Origin: Comamonadaceae bacterium ALPHA2B
Lineage (GTDB): Bacteria; Pseudomonadota; Gammaproteobacteria; Burkholderiales; Burkholderiaceae_C
Assembly: GCA_005503065.1 (NCBI GenBank)
Contig: SCOE01000013.1
Location: forward strand, 56,614-120,613
Length of the DNA: 64,000 bases
Direction of reading: 5' to 3'
Of this stretch, positions 33,112 through 41,653 are shown piece after piece (the first letter of the stretch is position 1; the number at the start of each line of letters is the position of its first letter). The notes beneath the pieces are model-generated. The model ran no database searches and was not told where the DNA came from. It saw only the letters and a program-made list of their open reading frames with translations. The position numbers were made by a program, and so were the translations under genes.

Positions 33112-33942
33112 ATGCGCACCGCACCCGCACCACGCCTTTCGACCGCCGGCACGCATGCCGCCTTCCTCTTCACCCGCTGCGCGCTTGCGGGGCTCTGCGG
33201 CGCCTTGCTGGCAGGATGTGCAGGCACGTCCCCGCATGCCCTGCCCACGGCCCGGGACGGCGTTGCCGTGCCAGCCCCCGCGGCCGCCGCGCCCCGTGCC
33301 ACGCCCGCCCCTGCGCCCGCGGCAGGCGAGGCCTCGGCCCAGGCCACCCCGCAGCCGCGTTCGGATTGCAGCGTGGTGCTCTACGGCGATTCGATCCTGC
33401 ACGGTGGCTATGCGGGGTCGCTGCGTCTGAGCGAGCCGCCCGCCCAGACGCTGCGCCGGGTGCGTCCGCGCTACGCCGTCGAGGATCTGACGGCGAACGG
33501 CGAGACGGCCACGCAGCGCCTCGGGACCTTCGGCCAGGAGCACCGGGTTGCCCGCTTCGTCGTCATCGCCCACGGCATCAACGACGTGGCCCAGCGGCTC
33601 GACCTGGACAGCGCGTTGCGGCGCATGGTGCGCGTCGCGCAGCAGGAAGGCCGCGAGGTGATCCTCACCGGGCTGTCCCGCCAGCCGGTGTCCGTTCCGG
33701 GCCGTGCACAGGGCGATGCGGTGATCCGCCGGGTCGCGTCCGACATGCACGTGGCTTTCGCGGACTGGGGATCGGTGCCCTACCAGAGCAGCGAGATGGC
33801 GGATGTGCTGCATCCGGCCAAACCGTATTCCGACCGCCTCGTGCAGCGGATCGCCGACGTCCTGGACCGGCTGGCCCCCGAGTGCGCGCAGCCGGCCACC
33901 GGCGTGCTGCAGGTCAAGACGTCGACCCGAAGTACGCCGTAG
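33112..33942 (+). CDS. SGNH/GDSL-hydrolase lipoprotein
   Basis: 276 aa lipoprotein. The signal peptide ends in the lipobox LLAGC (Cys36), followed by an Ala/Pro-rich tether of about 45 residues. The SGNH hydrolase domain has VVLYGDSILHGGY (block I, catalytic Ser of GDS), NGETATQRLG, AHGINDVAQRL (block III, GxND-like) and ADVLHPAKPYSD (DxxH with the catalytic Asp/His). It should be an envelope esterase or deacylase, possibly on peptidoglycan or exopolysaccharide. It follows the Cpx-like system and carries a CpxR-box-like site, suggesting it belongs to that regulon. Confidence 0.83.
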   Translation: MRTAPAPRLSTAGTHAAFLFTRCALAGLCGALLAGCAGTSPHALPTARDGVAVPAPAAAAPRATPAPAPAAGEASAQATPQPRSDCSVVLYGDSILHGGYAGSLRLSEPPAQTLRRVRPRYAVEDLTANGETATQRLGTFGQEHRVARFVVIAHGINDVAQRLDLDSALRRMVRVAQQEGREVILTGLSRQPVSVPGRAQGDAVIRRVASDMHVAFADWGSVPYQSSEMADVLHPAKPYSDRLVQRIADVLDRLAPECAQPATGVLQVKTSTRSTP

Positions 33943-33956
33943 GCCGTCCCGCGGCC

Positions 33957-34892
33957 TCAGGCCGCCGGCTTGAGCACGTACCCGATGCGGGGGAAATGCA
34001 CGTGCACCGTGCCCGTGGCCTCGCTCTCGCGCGCCAGCGTGTAGTGCGTGCGCGTGGCGGCCACCAGCGTGCCGGGCGTTTCCTCCAGGCCGAAGCTCTC
34101 GGCGCGCACCGTCACGGCACTGCCGAGCGGGATGCCGTGCTCGTCCTGGAAGGTGCTGTCGGTGAGCACGGTCTTGGGCGTGGCCGCCTTCGCCTCGGCG
34201 ATGGCGTCGGCGGCGGTGATCTTCTCGAGGTTGCCGTGGCCGATGGCCTTCATGCGGTCCATCCAGTCGACCACCGCAGGCGTGAGGTCGAGGATGCCCT
34301 TCACCGCATGGATCCGGCTGGTGTACCAGAGCGGGTGGTAGGCCGAGAAGTCGGCGATCGAGGGCACCTCGCCCAGCAGGAAGGGCTTGTCGTCGAGCAT
34401 GTCCGACAGGCGGCGCAGGTACGACTTGTAGGCCGCCGCGGCGTCGCCGGGGCGCAGGCGCGCCATGTTGCCGGTGCTCATCTTCGCGCGGTCCTCGCCG
34501 AAGGCCTTGGCGGCTTCGGGCGGCAGCGTGGCGAACAGCTCCGCGGCGCCCTTGGGCTGCAGGTTGTAGGCCATCGCGGCCCAGAAGAGCGAACTGTCGG
34601 CCCATTGCGCGAGGATGCGCGACAGGCCCTTCTCCGGCTCCGGATAGATCGTCGGCTCGGGCTGAAGGTGCTCCAGCACGTCGGCGATGAGGGCGGTGTC
34701 GCAGTAGATGTCGGCGCCGAGCTGCAGCACCGGCGTGCGCCGGTAGCCGCCGGTCAGGGTCACCACCTCGGGCTTGGGCATGACGGCCGGGATGATGACC
34801 GACTTCCAGGCCAGCTTCTTGTGGCCGAGCAAGAGGCGCGTCTTCTCGGAAAAGGGCGAAGCGGCGTAGTGGTGCAGGATCAGGTCGGGCAT
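33957..34892 (-). CDS. Glutathione S-transferase family protein, extended
   Basis: 311 aa. The N-terminal thioredoxin-fold domain is LILHHYAASPFSEKTRLLLG, with RRTPVLQLGADIYCDTALIA supplying the cis-Pro and DT/glutathione site. An alpha-helical domain (KSYLRRLSDMLDDKPFLLGE, PSIADFSAYHPLWYTSRIH) follows. About 85 extra residues at the end (TVLTDSTFQDEHGIPLGSAV to RIGYVLKPAA) form an additional beta-rich region not found in ordinary 200-220 aa GSTs. SPFS in place of a cysteine motif suggests a Ser-type enzyme. Start MPDLIL at 34892 is chosen over an extension to 34931. Confidence 0.82.
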   Translation of the reverse strand: MPDLILHHYAASPFSEKTRLLLGHKKLAWKSVIIPAVMPKPEVVTLTGGYRRTPVLQLGADIYCDTALIADVLEHLQPEPTIYPEPEKGLSRILAQWADSSLFWAAMAYNLQPKGAAELFATLPPEAAKAFGEDRAKMSTGNMARLRPGDAAAAYKSYLRRLSDMLDDKPFLLGEVPSIADFSAYHPLWYTSRIHAVKGILDLTPAVVDWMDRMKAIGHGNLEKITAADAIAEAKAATPKTVLTDSTFQDEHGIPLGSAVTVRAESFGLEETPGTLVAATRTHYTLARESEATGTVHVHFPRIGYVLKPAA

Positions 34893-34991
34893 GGGCGTGG
34901 GGTGCTGAACACGAAGACGTCGAACCCGCACCCTACCTGCGCACGGCGCGCTTGTCCAAGCCCGGGCGACAGCGCGCGCGACGCCGGCGTG

Positions 34992-35696
34992 TCAGCCGTA
35001 GGCGAGCTTGGGGTACCAGTCGCTGCCGCGCCCGGCGGGCGTGAGGTCGAGGATGTTCCACAGCGGCGTCGGGTCGGGCGCGCCGCGCGGGTCCTGGCCG
35101 GGGTCCTGCGTGCCGCCGAGCTCGGAGGCCCAGAAGTGGCGCACCGTGCCGTCGGGCGCCTTCGTCCACACGTCCAGCGCGGGCCACTCGCTGCCGTCGG
35201 GCGCCAGGCCGCGGTAGTCGCGCGCGAAATCGTCGCCGACGGTCTGGAAGAAGCGCAAATTCCGCCAGCCGCGCTCGCGGGCGAAGGCCAGCTGGCGCGC
35301 CACGGGCGAGCGGCCGAGCACCGCGAAAGCCACGCGCTGCGACAGGTCACGCACCGGGATGTCCAAGGCACCGAGGAAGGCGGTGCACATGGGGCACGGG
35401 CGCTCGCGCTGCGGGCCGTACATCCAGAAGTAGCTGACCAGCGTGTCGTGCTGGCCGAACAGGTCGGCCAGGCCGAGTTCGCGGCCCTGCTTGTCGAGAA
35501 AGCGATAGTCCCGGCCCGGCGCACCGCCGGGTGGCAGGGCGCGTCGCATGGCGGCCACGCGCTCGATGTGGCGGCGCAGCTCGATCTCCTCGGCCAGCAG
35601 CTCGACGCGGGCCGCGCGGTAGGCGGCGCTGTCGTTCGGATACGGGTGGGCCGCCTCGGCGGCCAGCTCGGCGGCGTCTTTCAGGGCGTTGGGCAT
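34992..35696 (-). CDS. DUF899 family thioredoxin-like protein
   Basis: 234 aa thioredoxin-fold protein of the DUF899 family. The N-terminal helical part (ELLAEEIELRRHIERVAAMR) is followed by DYRFLDKQGRELGLADLFGQ, the CxxC-like site CPMC in QRERPCPMCTAFL, and the C-terminal GRGSDWYPKLAYG. This family resembles AhpC/TSA-type proteins but its reaction is unknown. Start MPNALKD at 35696 fits the family. The next gene upstream is in the same direction but 190 bases away, and a short palindrome (35836-35851) lies between. Confidence 0.84.
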   Translation of the reverse strand: MPNALKDAAELAAEAAHPYPNDSAAYRAARVELLAEEIELRRHIERVAAMRRALPPGGAPGRDYRFLDKQGRELGLADLFGQHDTLVSYFWMYGPQRERPCPMCTAFLGALDIPVRDLSQRVAFAVLGRSPVARQLAFARERGWRNLRFFQTVGDDFARDYRGLAPDGSEWPALDVWTKAPDGTVRHFWASELGGTQDPGQDPRGAPDPTPLWNILDLTPAGRGSDWYPKLAYG

Positions 35697-35835
35697 GGGG
35701 CACCTCCGTCGTTGAGCGGAGCATGCTGACGGGCACGCCGCTGCAGGACAAGGGCTTGTACGCCTGTCCACATCTGCGTGGCGGCAAAGTGCAATCGGCC
35801 GCCAGCCCACGCCAACCGGGCGCTCGCGCCAAACT

Positions 35836-35851
35836 CGTCACAAACGTGACG
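35836..35851. promoter_or_regulatory. Perfect short palindrome upstream of DUF899 gene
   Basis: CGTCAC-AAAC-GTGACG has perfect 6-bp arms, 140 bases before the start of the DUF899 gene and 37 bases after the end of the acyl-CoA dehydrogenase gene. It could be a transcription-factor operator or part of a weak terminator; no T-run follows. Confidence 0.3.
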
Positions 35852-35887
35852 ATCTGGCGCCAGCGACGCGATGGGCTCGTACCCGGC

Positions 35888-37543
35888 TCAGGCGACGGGC
35901 ATGGCGCGGCGCACGATGGCGTCGAAATCCGTGCCGGCGCCCAGCGTGCCGAAGGCATGTCCCCAGTCGCCGCCCAGGCGCGACGCGCAGAAGGCGGCGT
36001 GCACGGCCGCCGGCGCGGTCTGCACCAGCAGCGCGGCCTGCACCGCGAGCGCCACGTCCTGCGCCAGCCGGCGCGCTTCCATCTCGGTGGCCATGGCCTC
36101 GACCCGCTCGGGCAAGGCGTCGACCAGGCGATCGAGCGCCGCATGCTGGCCGCGCGCGGGCGCGAGCTCGTGCGCCAGCGCCGCGGCCGCATCGCCCTTG
36201 CGCAGGCCGCGCAGCAGGTCGAGCGCCATGATGTTGCCGGCACCCTCCCAGATGGAGTTGAGCGGCATCTCGCGGTAGACGCGGGCCATCACGCCCTCGC
36301 CGCCCTCCTCCACGTAGCCGTTGCCCCCCAGGCACTCCATGGCCTCCTGCGCGAGGTGGCTGCCGCGCTTGCAGATCCAGAACTTGGCCACCGGCGTGAG
36401 CAGGCGGGCCATCAGCCGTTCATGCGCGTCGTCCTGCCGGTCGAAGGCGCGCGCCAAGCGGATCGCCAGCGCCGTGGCTGCCTCGCTCTCGAGCGCGATG
36501 TCGGCCAGCACGTTCTGCATCAGCGGCTGGTCGATCAGCAGCTTGCCGAAGGCGCTGCGCTGTGCCGTGTGGTTGAGCGCCAGCGCCACGGCCTGCCGCA
36601 TGAGTCCGCTGGTGCCCAGGGCGCAGTCCAGCCGTGTCATGGTGCCCATCTCGAGGATCTGCGGCACGCCGCGGCCCTCCTCGCCCACCAGCCACGCGCT
36701 GGCGCCGTGGAACTCGACCTCCGAACTGGCATTGGCCTTGTTGCCCAGCTTGTCCTTCAGGCGCTGGATGCGGACGGCGTTGAGCGTGCCGTCGGGCAGC
36801 ACGCGCGGCAGGAAGAAGCAGGTGAGGCCCGCCGGCGCCTGCGCCAGCACCAGGAAGGCATCGCACATCGGGGCCGAGAAGAACCACTTGTGGCCGGTGA
36901 GGGCATAGCGCTCGCCCCAGGCATCGCTGCCGTCGCGCACCGCCTGCGTGGTGTTGGCCCGTACGTCGGAGCCGCCCTGCTTCTCGGTCATGCCCATGCC
37001 CATGGTGACGCCGGGCTTGTCGCGATACAGCGTGAGCCGCGGGTCGTAGGCGCGGCTTTGCAGCAGCGGTGCCCATTCGCCGTACACGGCTGCGTTGCCA
37101 CGCAGGCCGGGCGTGACCGCGTAGGTCATGGAGATCGGGCACAGGATGGACGGCTCCAGCTCGGTGAAGAGCATGAAGCCGGCGGCGCGCTGCACGTGGG
37201 GCGAGGCGCCCTCGCCCTTCCACGGGCTGCCGTGCAGGCCCGCGCCCACCGCGGCTGCCATCAGCGCGTGGTAGCTGGGGTGGAACTCCACCTGGTCGAT
37301 GCGGCGGCCGAAGCGGTCGTGCGTGTGCAGCTCGGGCGTGTGGACGTTGGCCAGTCGCGCATGGGCCTGCATGTCCGGTGTTCCGAGTGCCGCGCCCAGC
37401 GCGTGCAAGGACGCCGTGTCCAGCTGCGGGGCGTTGAAGCGCAACGCGTCGCGCAGCGCATGGTTCGTCTCGAAGAGGTTGTAGCCGGCCAGCGGGGCAG
37501 GCTGGTTGAAGACCTCGTGGGTCGTGATGCTCGGGGTGCTCAT
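35888..37543 (-). CDS. AidB-like acyl-CoA dehydrogenase family protein
   Basis: 551 aa flavoprotein close in length and layout to E. coli AidB (about 540 aa), which is induced by DNA alkylation. The N-terminal NQPAPLAGYNLFETNHALRD is typical of AidB. Flavin-binding motifs MGMTEKQGGSDVRANTT and HKWFFSAPMCDAFLVLAQ, and the C-terminal AMECLGGNGYVEEGGEGVMAR and WEGAGNIMALDLLRGL are intact. Start MSTPSITT at 37543. An ogt-type methyltransferase also lies in this window but 15 kb away. It may act in alkylation defence or as an isovaleryl-CoA-dehydrogenase-like enzyme. Confidence 0.85.
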   Translation of the reverse strand: MSTPSITTHEVFNQPAPLAGYNLFETNHALRDALRFNAPQLDTASLHALGAALGTPDMQAHARLANVHTPELHTHDRFGRRIDQVEFHPSYHALMAAAVGAGLHGSPWKGEGASPHVQRAAGFMLFTELEPSILCPISMTYAVTPGLRGNAAVYGEWAPLLQSRAYDPRLTLYRDKPGVTMGMGMTEKQGGSDVRANTTQAVRDGSDAWGERYALTGHKWFFSAPMCDAFLVLAQAPAGLTCFFLPRVLPDGTLNAVRIQRLKDKLGNKANASSEVEFHGASAWLVGEEGRGVPQILEMGTMTRLDCALGTSGLMRQAVALALNHTAQRSAFGKLLIDQPLMQNVLADIALESEAATALAIRLARAFDRQDDAHERLMARLLTPVAKFWICKRGSHLAQEAMECLGGNGYVEEGGEGVMARVYREMPLNSIWEGAGNIMALDLLRGLRKGDAAAALAHELAPARGQHAALDRLVDALPERVEAMATEMEARRLAQDVALAVQAALLVQTAPAAVHAAFCASRLGGDWGHAFGTLGAGTDFDAIVRRAMPVA

Positions 37544-37734
37544 CGTTTCGTGTCTCCGGTCAAGGCGGGCCAAGGGCCATTGTGCGAGAGTCGTGGCAGG
37601 CCATGGCGCGTTAATCGGACCTTAAGCGCCGGCGGCGATGCTGCGCCCTGTCCCGAACGCCCTACCCCCTGCCCCACCATGCACCTGTTCCGATCAGTCC
37701 TCACCCGCCGCAGCTGCCCGACGGAGGGCCTCGC

Positions 37735-38223
37735 ATGAAGACCCGCACCGGCTACAGCGGCCTGCAGATCCTGCTGCACTGGGCGACCGCCCTGCTGGTG
37801 GTCTTCAACTGGTTCTACAGCGACGGCATGGGGCGGGCCCTGCGCGTGCATCTGGATGGGGCCGCGTCGAGCCCTCCCTTGTCGATGAACCCCGACATCC
37901 ACGTCTGGACCGGCGTGGCCGTGCTCGCCCTGGTGCTGCTGCGGCTGCTGCTGCGCGCCGTTCAGGGCATGCCGACTGCGGTAGGCGATGGCTGGATCGG
38001 GCGCGCCGCCGTCTGGGGTCATCGCCTGCTCCATGCCCTGCTGCTGGCGGCGCCGCTGCTGGGCGCCGCGGCCTGGTTCGGCGGCGTGAAGGCGCTGGGC
38101 GATCCGCATGAACTGGCGGCCAACGCGCTGCTGTGGGTGGCCGGGGCCCATGCGGCCGTCGCACTGTGGCACCACTACGTGCTGCACGACCGGGTCCTGC
38201 TGCGGATGGTGCGCCCCGAATGA
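37735..38223 (+). CDS. Cytochrome b561-type membrane protein
   Basis: 162 aa four-helix b-type cytochrome. Helices: LQILLHWATALLVVFNWFY, VWTGVAVLALVLLRLLLRA, AVWGHRLLHALLLAAPLLGA and LLWVAGAHAAVALWHHYVLH. Histidines in HWAT, DIHVWTG, GHRLLH and WHHYVLHD are suited to bind two hemes, as in YceJ/CybB. It should carry electrons from quinol or superoxide in the inner membrane. Its stop overlaps the start of the VIT-family transporter gene as ATGA, so the two are co-translated, which may link iron or manganese transport to electron transfer. Confidence 0.85.
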   Translation: MKTRTGYSGLQILLHWATALLVVFNWFYSDGMGRALRVHLDGAASSPPLSMNPDIHVWTGVAVLALVLLRLLLRAVQGMPTAVGDGWIGRAAVWGHRLLHALLLAAPLLGAAAWFGGVKALGDPHELAANALLWVAGAHAAVALWHHYVLHDRVLLRMVRPE

Positions 38224-38954
38224 GCCCGCCCGACATCGTGCACCCGCGCTCGGCCGGCATCGACCTGCAGGCGGAGCAGGCCGTGAGTTCCGACCGCCTG
38301 AACTGGCTGCGCGCCGGCGTGCTGGGCGCCAACGACGGCATCGTCTCCACCGCGGGCCTGGTGGTGGGCGTCGCCGGCGCGAACCCCGATTTCAAGGCAC
38401 TGCTCACGGCCTGCGCGGCCGGGCTGGTGGCCGGCGCGCTGTCGATGGCGGTGGGCGAATATGTGTCGGTGAGCGCGCAGCGCGACACCGAGCTGGCGGC
38501 CGTGCGCAGCGAGCGTGCCGCGCTCGACGCCATGCCCGGGCCCGAATTGCGCGAGCTCGAGGACCTGCTGAAGGCCAAGGGGCTGAGCGACGCCACGGCG
38601 CACCAGGCCGCGATCGAACTCACCCGGCACAACGCGCTGGCCGCGCATGCCGAGATCGAGCTGGGCATCGAACTGGGCCGCTACACCAATCCCTGGAGCG
38701 CGGCCGCCGCATCGGCGCTGGCCTTCTCGCTCGGCGCGCTGGTGCCGGCCCTGGCCGTGCTGCTCGCGCCGGTGTCTGCCGCAGTGCCTGTGACGGTGGC
38801 CGCGGTGGTGCTGGCCCTGGTGGGAACGGGCCTCGCCTCGGCCAGCCTCGGCGGTGCACCGTCCTGGCGGGCGGTCCTGCGCAACGTGGCCGGCGGCCTG
38901 CTGGCGATGGGCGCCACCTATGCCATCGGCCGCGCGCTGGGCGCGCGGCTCTAA
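38220..38954 (+). CDS. VIT1/CCC1 family iron or manganese transporter
   Basis: 244 aa membrane protein of the VIT1/CCC1 family, which moves Fe2+ or Mn2+. Signature segments are LNWLRAGVLGANDGIVSTAG, LVAGALSMAVGEYVSVSAQRDTE and, in the second half, a hydrophobic pair ending GGLLAMGATYAIGRALG. The cytoplasmic metal-binding Glu-rich loop (RELEDLLKAKGLSD, HAEIELGIELG) is present. Start ATG 38220 overlaps the cytochrome gene stop. Likely an exporter for metal detoxification. Confidence 0.88.
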   Translation: MSPPDIVHPRSAGIDLQAEQAVSSDRLNWLRAGVLGANDGIVSTAGLVVGVAGANPDFKALLTACAAGLVAGALSMAVGEYVSVSAQRDTELAAVRSERAALDAMPGPELRELEDLLKAKGLSDATAHQAAIELTRHNALAAHAEIELGIELGRYTNPWSAAAASALAFSLGALVPALAVLLAPVSAAVPVTVAAVVLALVGTGLASASLGGAPSWRAVLRNVAGGLLAMGATYAIGRALGARL

Positions 38955-38973
38955 GCCGGCATGCCCGCCCGAC

Positions 38974-39990
38974 TCAGACCAGCTTGACCAGCTGCTTGCC
39001 GAAGTTCCTGCCCTTGAGCAGGCCCAGGAAGGCCTCGGGCGCCGCTTCGATGCCCTGGGCGATCGACTCGCGCGGCTTGAGCTTGCCGGTGGCCACCAGC
39101 GTGCCCAGCTCCTTGAGCGCCTCGGGCCAGACTTCCATGTGCTCGCTGACGATGAAGCCTTCGAGCTTCACGCGGTTGATGAGCAGCAGCGTGGGGTTGG
39201 CCAGCGGCAGCGGCTGGCCGTCGTAGCCGGCGATCATGCCGCACAGGGCAATGCGCGCGAAGGCATTCAGGCGCAGCAGCACGGCGTCGAGGATGTAGCC
39301 GCCGACGTTCTCGAAGTAGCCGTCTATGCCGTCGGGGCAGGCTTCCTTGAGCGCGGCGCTCATGCTTTTCACGTCGGGGTGCTGGCGGTAGTCGATGCAG
39401 GCGTCGAAGCCCAGTTCGTCGACCACGTACTTGCACTTGTCCGGCCCGCCCGCGATGCCGACCACGCGGCAGCCGCGCGCCTTGGCCAGCGCACCGAAGG
39501 CACTGCCCACCGCGCCGCTGGCGGCGGTGATCACCAGCGTCTCGCCCGCCTTGGGCGCGATGATCTTCACCAGGCCGTACCAGGCGGTGACGCCCGGCAT
39601 GCCGACTGCGCCCAGGTAGTGCGACAGCGGCACGTGCGTGGTGTCGACCTTGCGCAGCGCGCCGGGCTGCGTGGCGTCGACCACGCTGAACTGCTGCCAG
39701 CCGCCGAAGCCCACCACCTGGTCGCCCACGGCGTATTTCGGGTTCTTGCTCTCGACCACTTCGCCCACGGTGCCGCCCTGGAAGACCTGGCCCACCGGCT
39801 GACTGGCGGCGTAGCTCTTGGACTCGTTCATGCGCCCGCGCATGTACGGGTCCAGGCTCAGGTAGTGGTGGCGCACCAGCACCTGGCCGTCCTGCAGCGG
39901 CGGCGTCTCGGCGGTGACGAGCGCGAAGTTGGAGAGCTGGGCCTCGCCCTCGGGGCGGTTGGCCAGGTGGATCTGCTTGTTGGTGGGCAT
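38974..39990 (-). CDS. NADP-dependent oxidoreductase, MDR leukotriene-dehydrogenase/CurA type
   Basis: 338 aa medium-chain reductase without zinc ligands. The N-terminal half has LVRHHYLSLDPYMRGRMNES, typical of YncB/CurA proteins. The cofactor site is AASGAVGSAFGALAKARGCR (AxxGxxG) with a downstream lysine in GGPDKCKYV for NADP phosphate. The C-terminal end is GLLKGRNFGKQLVKLV. It reduces alpha,beta-unsaturated ketones or aldehydes with NADPH. It heads or precedes a minus-strand group of lipid-metabolism genes, though a dispersed repeat separates it from the thioesterase gene upstream. Confidence 0.88.
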   Translation of the reverse strand: MPTNKQIHLANRPEGEAQLSNFALVTAETPPLQDGQVLVRHHYLSLDPYMRGRMNESKSYAASQPVGQVFQGGTVGEVVESKNPKYAVGDQVVGFGGWQQFSVVDATQPGALRKVDTTHVPLSHYLGAVGMPGVTAWYGLVKIIAPKAGETLVITAASGAVGSAFGALAKARGCRVVGIAGGPDKCKYVVDELGFDACIDYRQHPDVKSMSAALKEACPDGIDGYFENVGGYILDAVLLRLNAFARIALCGMIAGYDGQPLPLANPTLLLINRVKLEGFIVSEHMEVWPEALKELGTLVATGKLKPRESIAQGIEAAPEAFLGLLKGRNFGKQLVKLV

Positions 39991-40002
39991 GGTGCCTCCG
40001 GA

Positions 40003-40066
40003 TTGCTATGGTTTCGATAGCTGCTCGCGCCTGGCTGGCGGGCGCTGCAGGCCGATTTGGCTTGAA
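40003..40066 (+). repeat. Dispersed composite repeat, copy 5
   Basis: TTGCTATGGTTTCGATAGCTGC, then the stem region CGCGCCTGGCTGGCGGGCGC, then TGCAGGCCGATTTGGCTTGAA. Both arms of the first palindrome are intact. It lies between the NADP oxidoreductase start and the thioesterase stop. Confidence 0.8.
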
Positions 40067-40069
40067 GAA

Positions 40070-40504
40070 TCAGTCGGTCGAGACCGGCTTGAGGTCGTGC
40101 ACCGTCTTGCCGTCCACCGGCAGCCGCTTGACGTACTTGAAGGTGCCTGTCGCATGGGTGCAGGCGCGGCCCTCGGCGTCGTAGAGGGTGGCCTCGGTGA
40201 AGGCCATGGTCGCGGTGCGGTGCATCAGGCGGCCCTTGCCCACCAGCGGTCCCTTGGCGGGCAGCATGAAGCTGGTCTTCATCTCGATCGTGACCACGCC
40301 CATCTCGGGCTGCACGCTGCGGGCCGCGGCGGCCATGGTCACGTCCATTAGCGTCATGCAGGCGCCGCCGTGCGTGACGAAGAAGCTGTTCATGTGCTCG
40401 GGCCGCGCCGTGTAGCGCAGCTCCGACTCGCCGCCCTCGAAGCGTTCCAGGGTGAAGCCGAGGTGCGTGACGAAGGGAATCTCGACGCCGAAGGACAAGC
40501 TCAT
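40070..40504 (-). CDS. PaaI-family hotdog thioesterase
   Basis: 144 aa hotdog-fold thioesterase. HMNSFFVTHGGACMTLMDVT carries the HGG...D motif of the PaaI group, with ARSVQPEMGVVTIEMKTSFM after it. It hydrolyses acyl- or aryl-CoA esters. It is transcribed with the nearby SDR and acyl-CoA dehydrogenase genes on the minus strand, although a 90-base repeat-containing gap precedes it. The end lies three bases from a dispersed repeat. Confidence 0.87.
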   Translation of the reverse strand: MSLSFGVEIPFVTHLGFTLERFEGGESELRYTARPEHMNSFFVTHGGACMTLMDVTMAAAARSVQPEMGVVTIEMKTSFMLPAKGPLVGKGRLMHRTATMAFTEATLYDAEGRACTHATGTFKYVKRLPVDGKTVHDLKPVSTD

Positions 40505-40523
40505 GAAAGTTCTTTCAATACGG

Positions 40524-40586
40524 GAACGAACGCAGAGGTCGCAAAGACTCCCCTCTGCGACACCTCTGCGCCCTCTGCGTTCGGCT
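40524..40586. repeat. GCAGAGG-type intergenic repeat with hairpin potential
   Basis: ACGAACGCAGAGG at the left and CCCTCTGCGTTCGGC at the right are inverted copies, with two further CCTCTGCG units between (40551, 40563). It separates the SDR and thioesterase genes and may act as an operon attenuator. Confidence 0.6.
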
Positions 40587-40594
40587 GTCCGATT

Positions 40595-41392
40595 TCAGGC
40601 GGCGCCAAGCACCACGCTCACGCCGCCGTCCACCGCCAGCCACTGGCCGGTGATGTGCTTGCCGGCGTCGCTGGCATACAGCAGCGTGATGCCCTTGAGG
40701 TCTTCCTCGTCGCCCAGCCGGCGCAGGGGCGCGGCGGCGGCCATTTTGCCTTCGCCGAGCTGGTCGATCAGGCCCGAGGCCATCTTGGTGCGGAAGAAGC
40801 CCGGGCAGATGGCGTTGACGTTGATGCCGTACTTGCCCCACTCCGCCGCCAGCGTCTGCGTGAAGCCGATCACCGCGGTCTTCGAGGTGTTGTAGGCCAG
40901 GGTCTTCATGTCCGGCGGGTTGCCGTTCAGGCCCGCGATGGAAGCGATGTTGATGATGCGCCCGGCCTTCTTCGGGATCATGTAGCGATTCGCCACCTGC
41001 TGCGCGAGGATGAAATAGCCGCGCACGTTGAGGTTCATCACCTTGTCCCAGGCGGCCACGGGATGCTCCTCGGCCGCGGCGCCCCAACTGGCGCCGGCGT
41101 TGTTGACGAGGATGTCGATGGCGCCCATGCGCTCCAGCGTCTCGTCGGCCAGGCGGCGCGTGTCCTCTTCCTTGCTGCAGTCGGCAGCGATCCAGCGCGC
41201 GTCGATGCCCGCAGCCTGCAGCTCGGCGGCGGCCTGCTCCAGGTCGTCGGCCTTGCGCGAGCTGAGCATGAGCTTGGCCCCGGCCTCGCCCAGCGCGTGG
41301 GCCATCTGCAGGCCCAGGCCGCGCGAGCCGCCGGTGACGAGCGCGACCTTGCCGCTGAGGTCGAAGAGTTTCTGGGTGGTGCGTGGGGTCAT
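40595..41392 (-). CDS. SDR family oxidoreductase (3-oxoacyl/3-hydroxyacyl type)
   Basis: 265 aa classical short-chain dehydrogenase. TGGSRGLGLQMAHAL is the cofactor motif, NNAGAS the structural motif, Ser in NIASIAGLNG and YNTSK the catalytic group. The end KHITGQWLAVDGGVSVVL is typical of FabG-like enzymes. The Arg after the glycine motif suggests NADP(H). It lies 39 bases after a small membrane-protein gene and near an acyl-CoA dehydrogenase gene, fitting a role in fatty or branched acyl metabolism. Confidence 0.88.
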   Translation of the reverse strand: MTPRTTQKLFDLSGKVALVTGGSRGLGLQMAHALGEAGAKLMLSSRKADDLEQAAAELQAAGIDARWIAADCSKEEDTRRLADETLERMGAIDILVNNAGASWGAAAEEHPVAAWDKVMNLNVRGYFILAQQVANRYMIPKKAGRIINIASIAGLNGNPPDMKTLAYNTSKTAVIGFTQTLAAEWGKYGINVNAICPGFFRTKMASGLIDQLGEGKMAAAAPLRRLGDEEDLKGITLLYASDAGKHITGQWLAVDGGVSVVLGAA

Positions 41393-41431
41393 GGTGTCTC
41401 CTTGATCAAGCGGAATGGGACGCGCGGGCGC

Positions 41432-41653
41432 TCAGGGTTTCATGCGCGAACGCACGTAGATCAGCACCACGCCAATGGCGGCAGCAACGCCGCCCGGGAC
41501 GGCGATGGCCCAGCCGGTCGCCGCGTCGCTGCGGCTGGTGGCAATGCCCAGCACCATCGTCAGCAGACCGCCGTAGATCAGCACCCAGGTGAGGTTCTCG
41601 ATCCAGTGGCGCTTCTTCTTGGACGCCGTCGGCACCGGGATGGGCTCGGTCAT
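41432..41653 (-). CDS. Small two-helix membrane protein
   Basis: 73 aa protein with a basic N-terminus (TASKKKRHWIENLTW), two membrane helices (VLIYGGLLTMVLGIATS and GWAIAVPGGVAAAIGVVLIYV) and a basic tail. No family recognised. Its ATG at 41653 shares one base with the acyl-CoA dehydrogenase stop (TGATG), so it is translationally coupled to that enzyme and may be an inner-membrane partner. Small proteins of this sort are often missed by annotation. Confidence 0.72.
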   Translation of the reverse strand: MTEPIPVPTASKKKRHWIENLTWVLIYGGLLTMVLGIATSRSDAATGWAIAVPGGVAAAIGVVLIYVRSRMKP

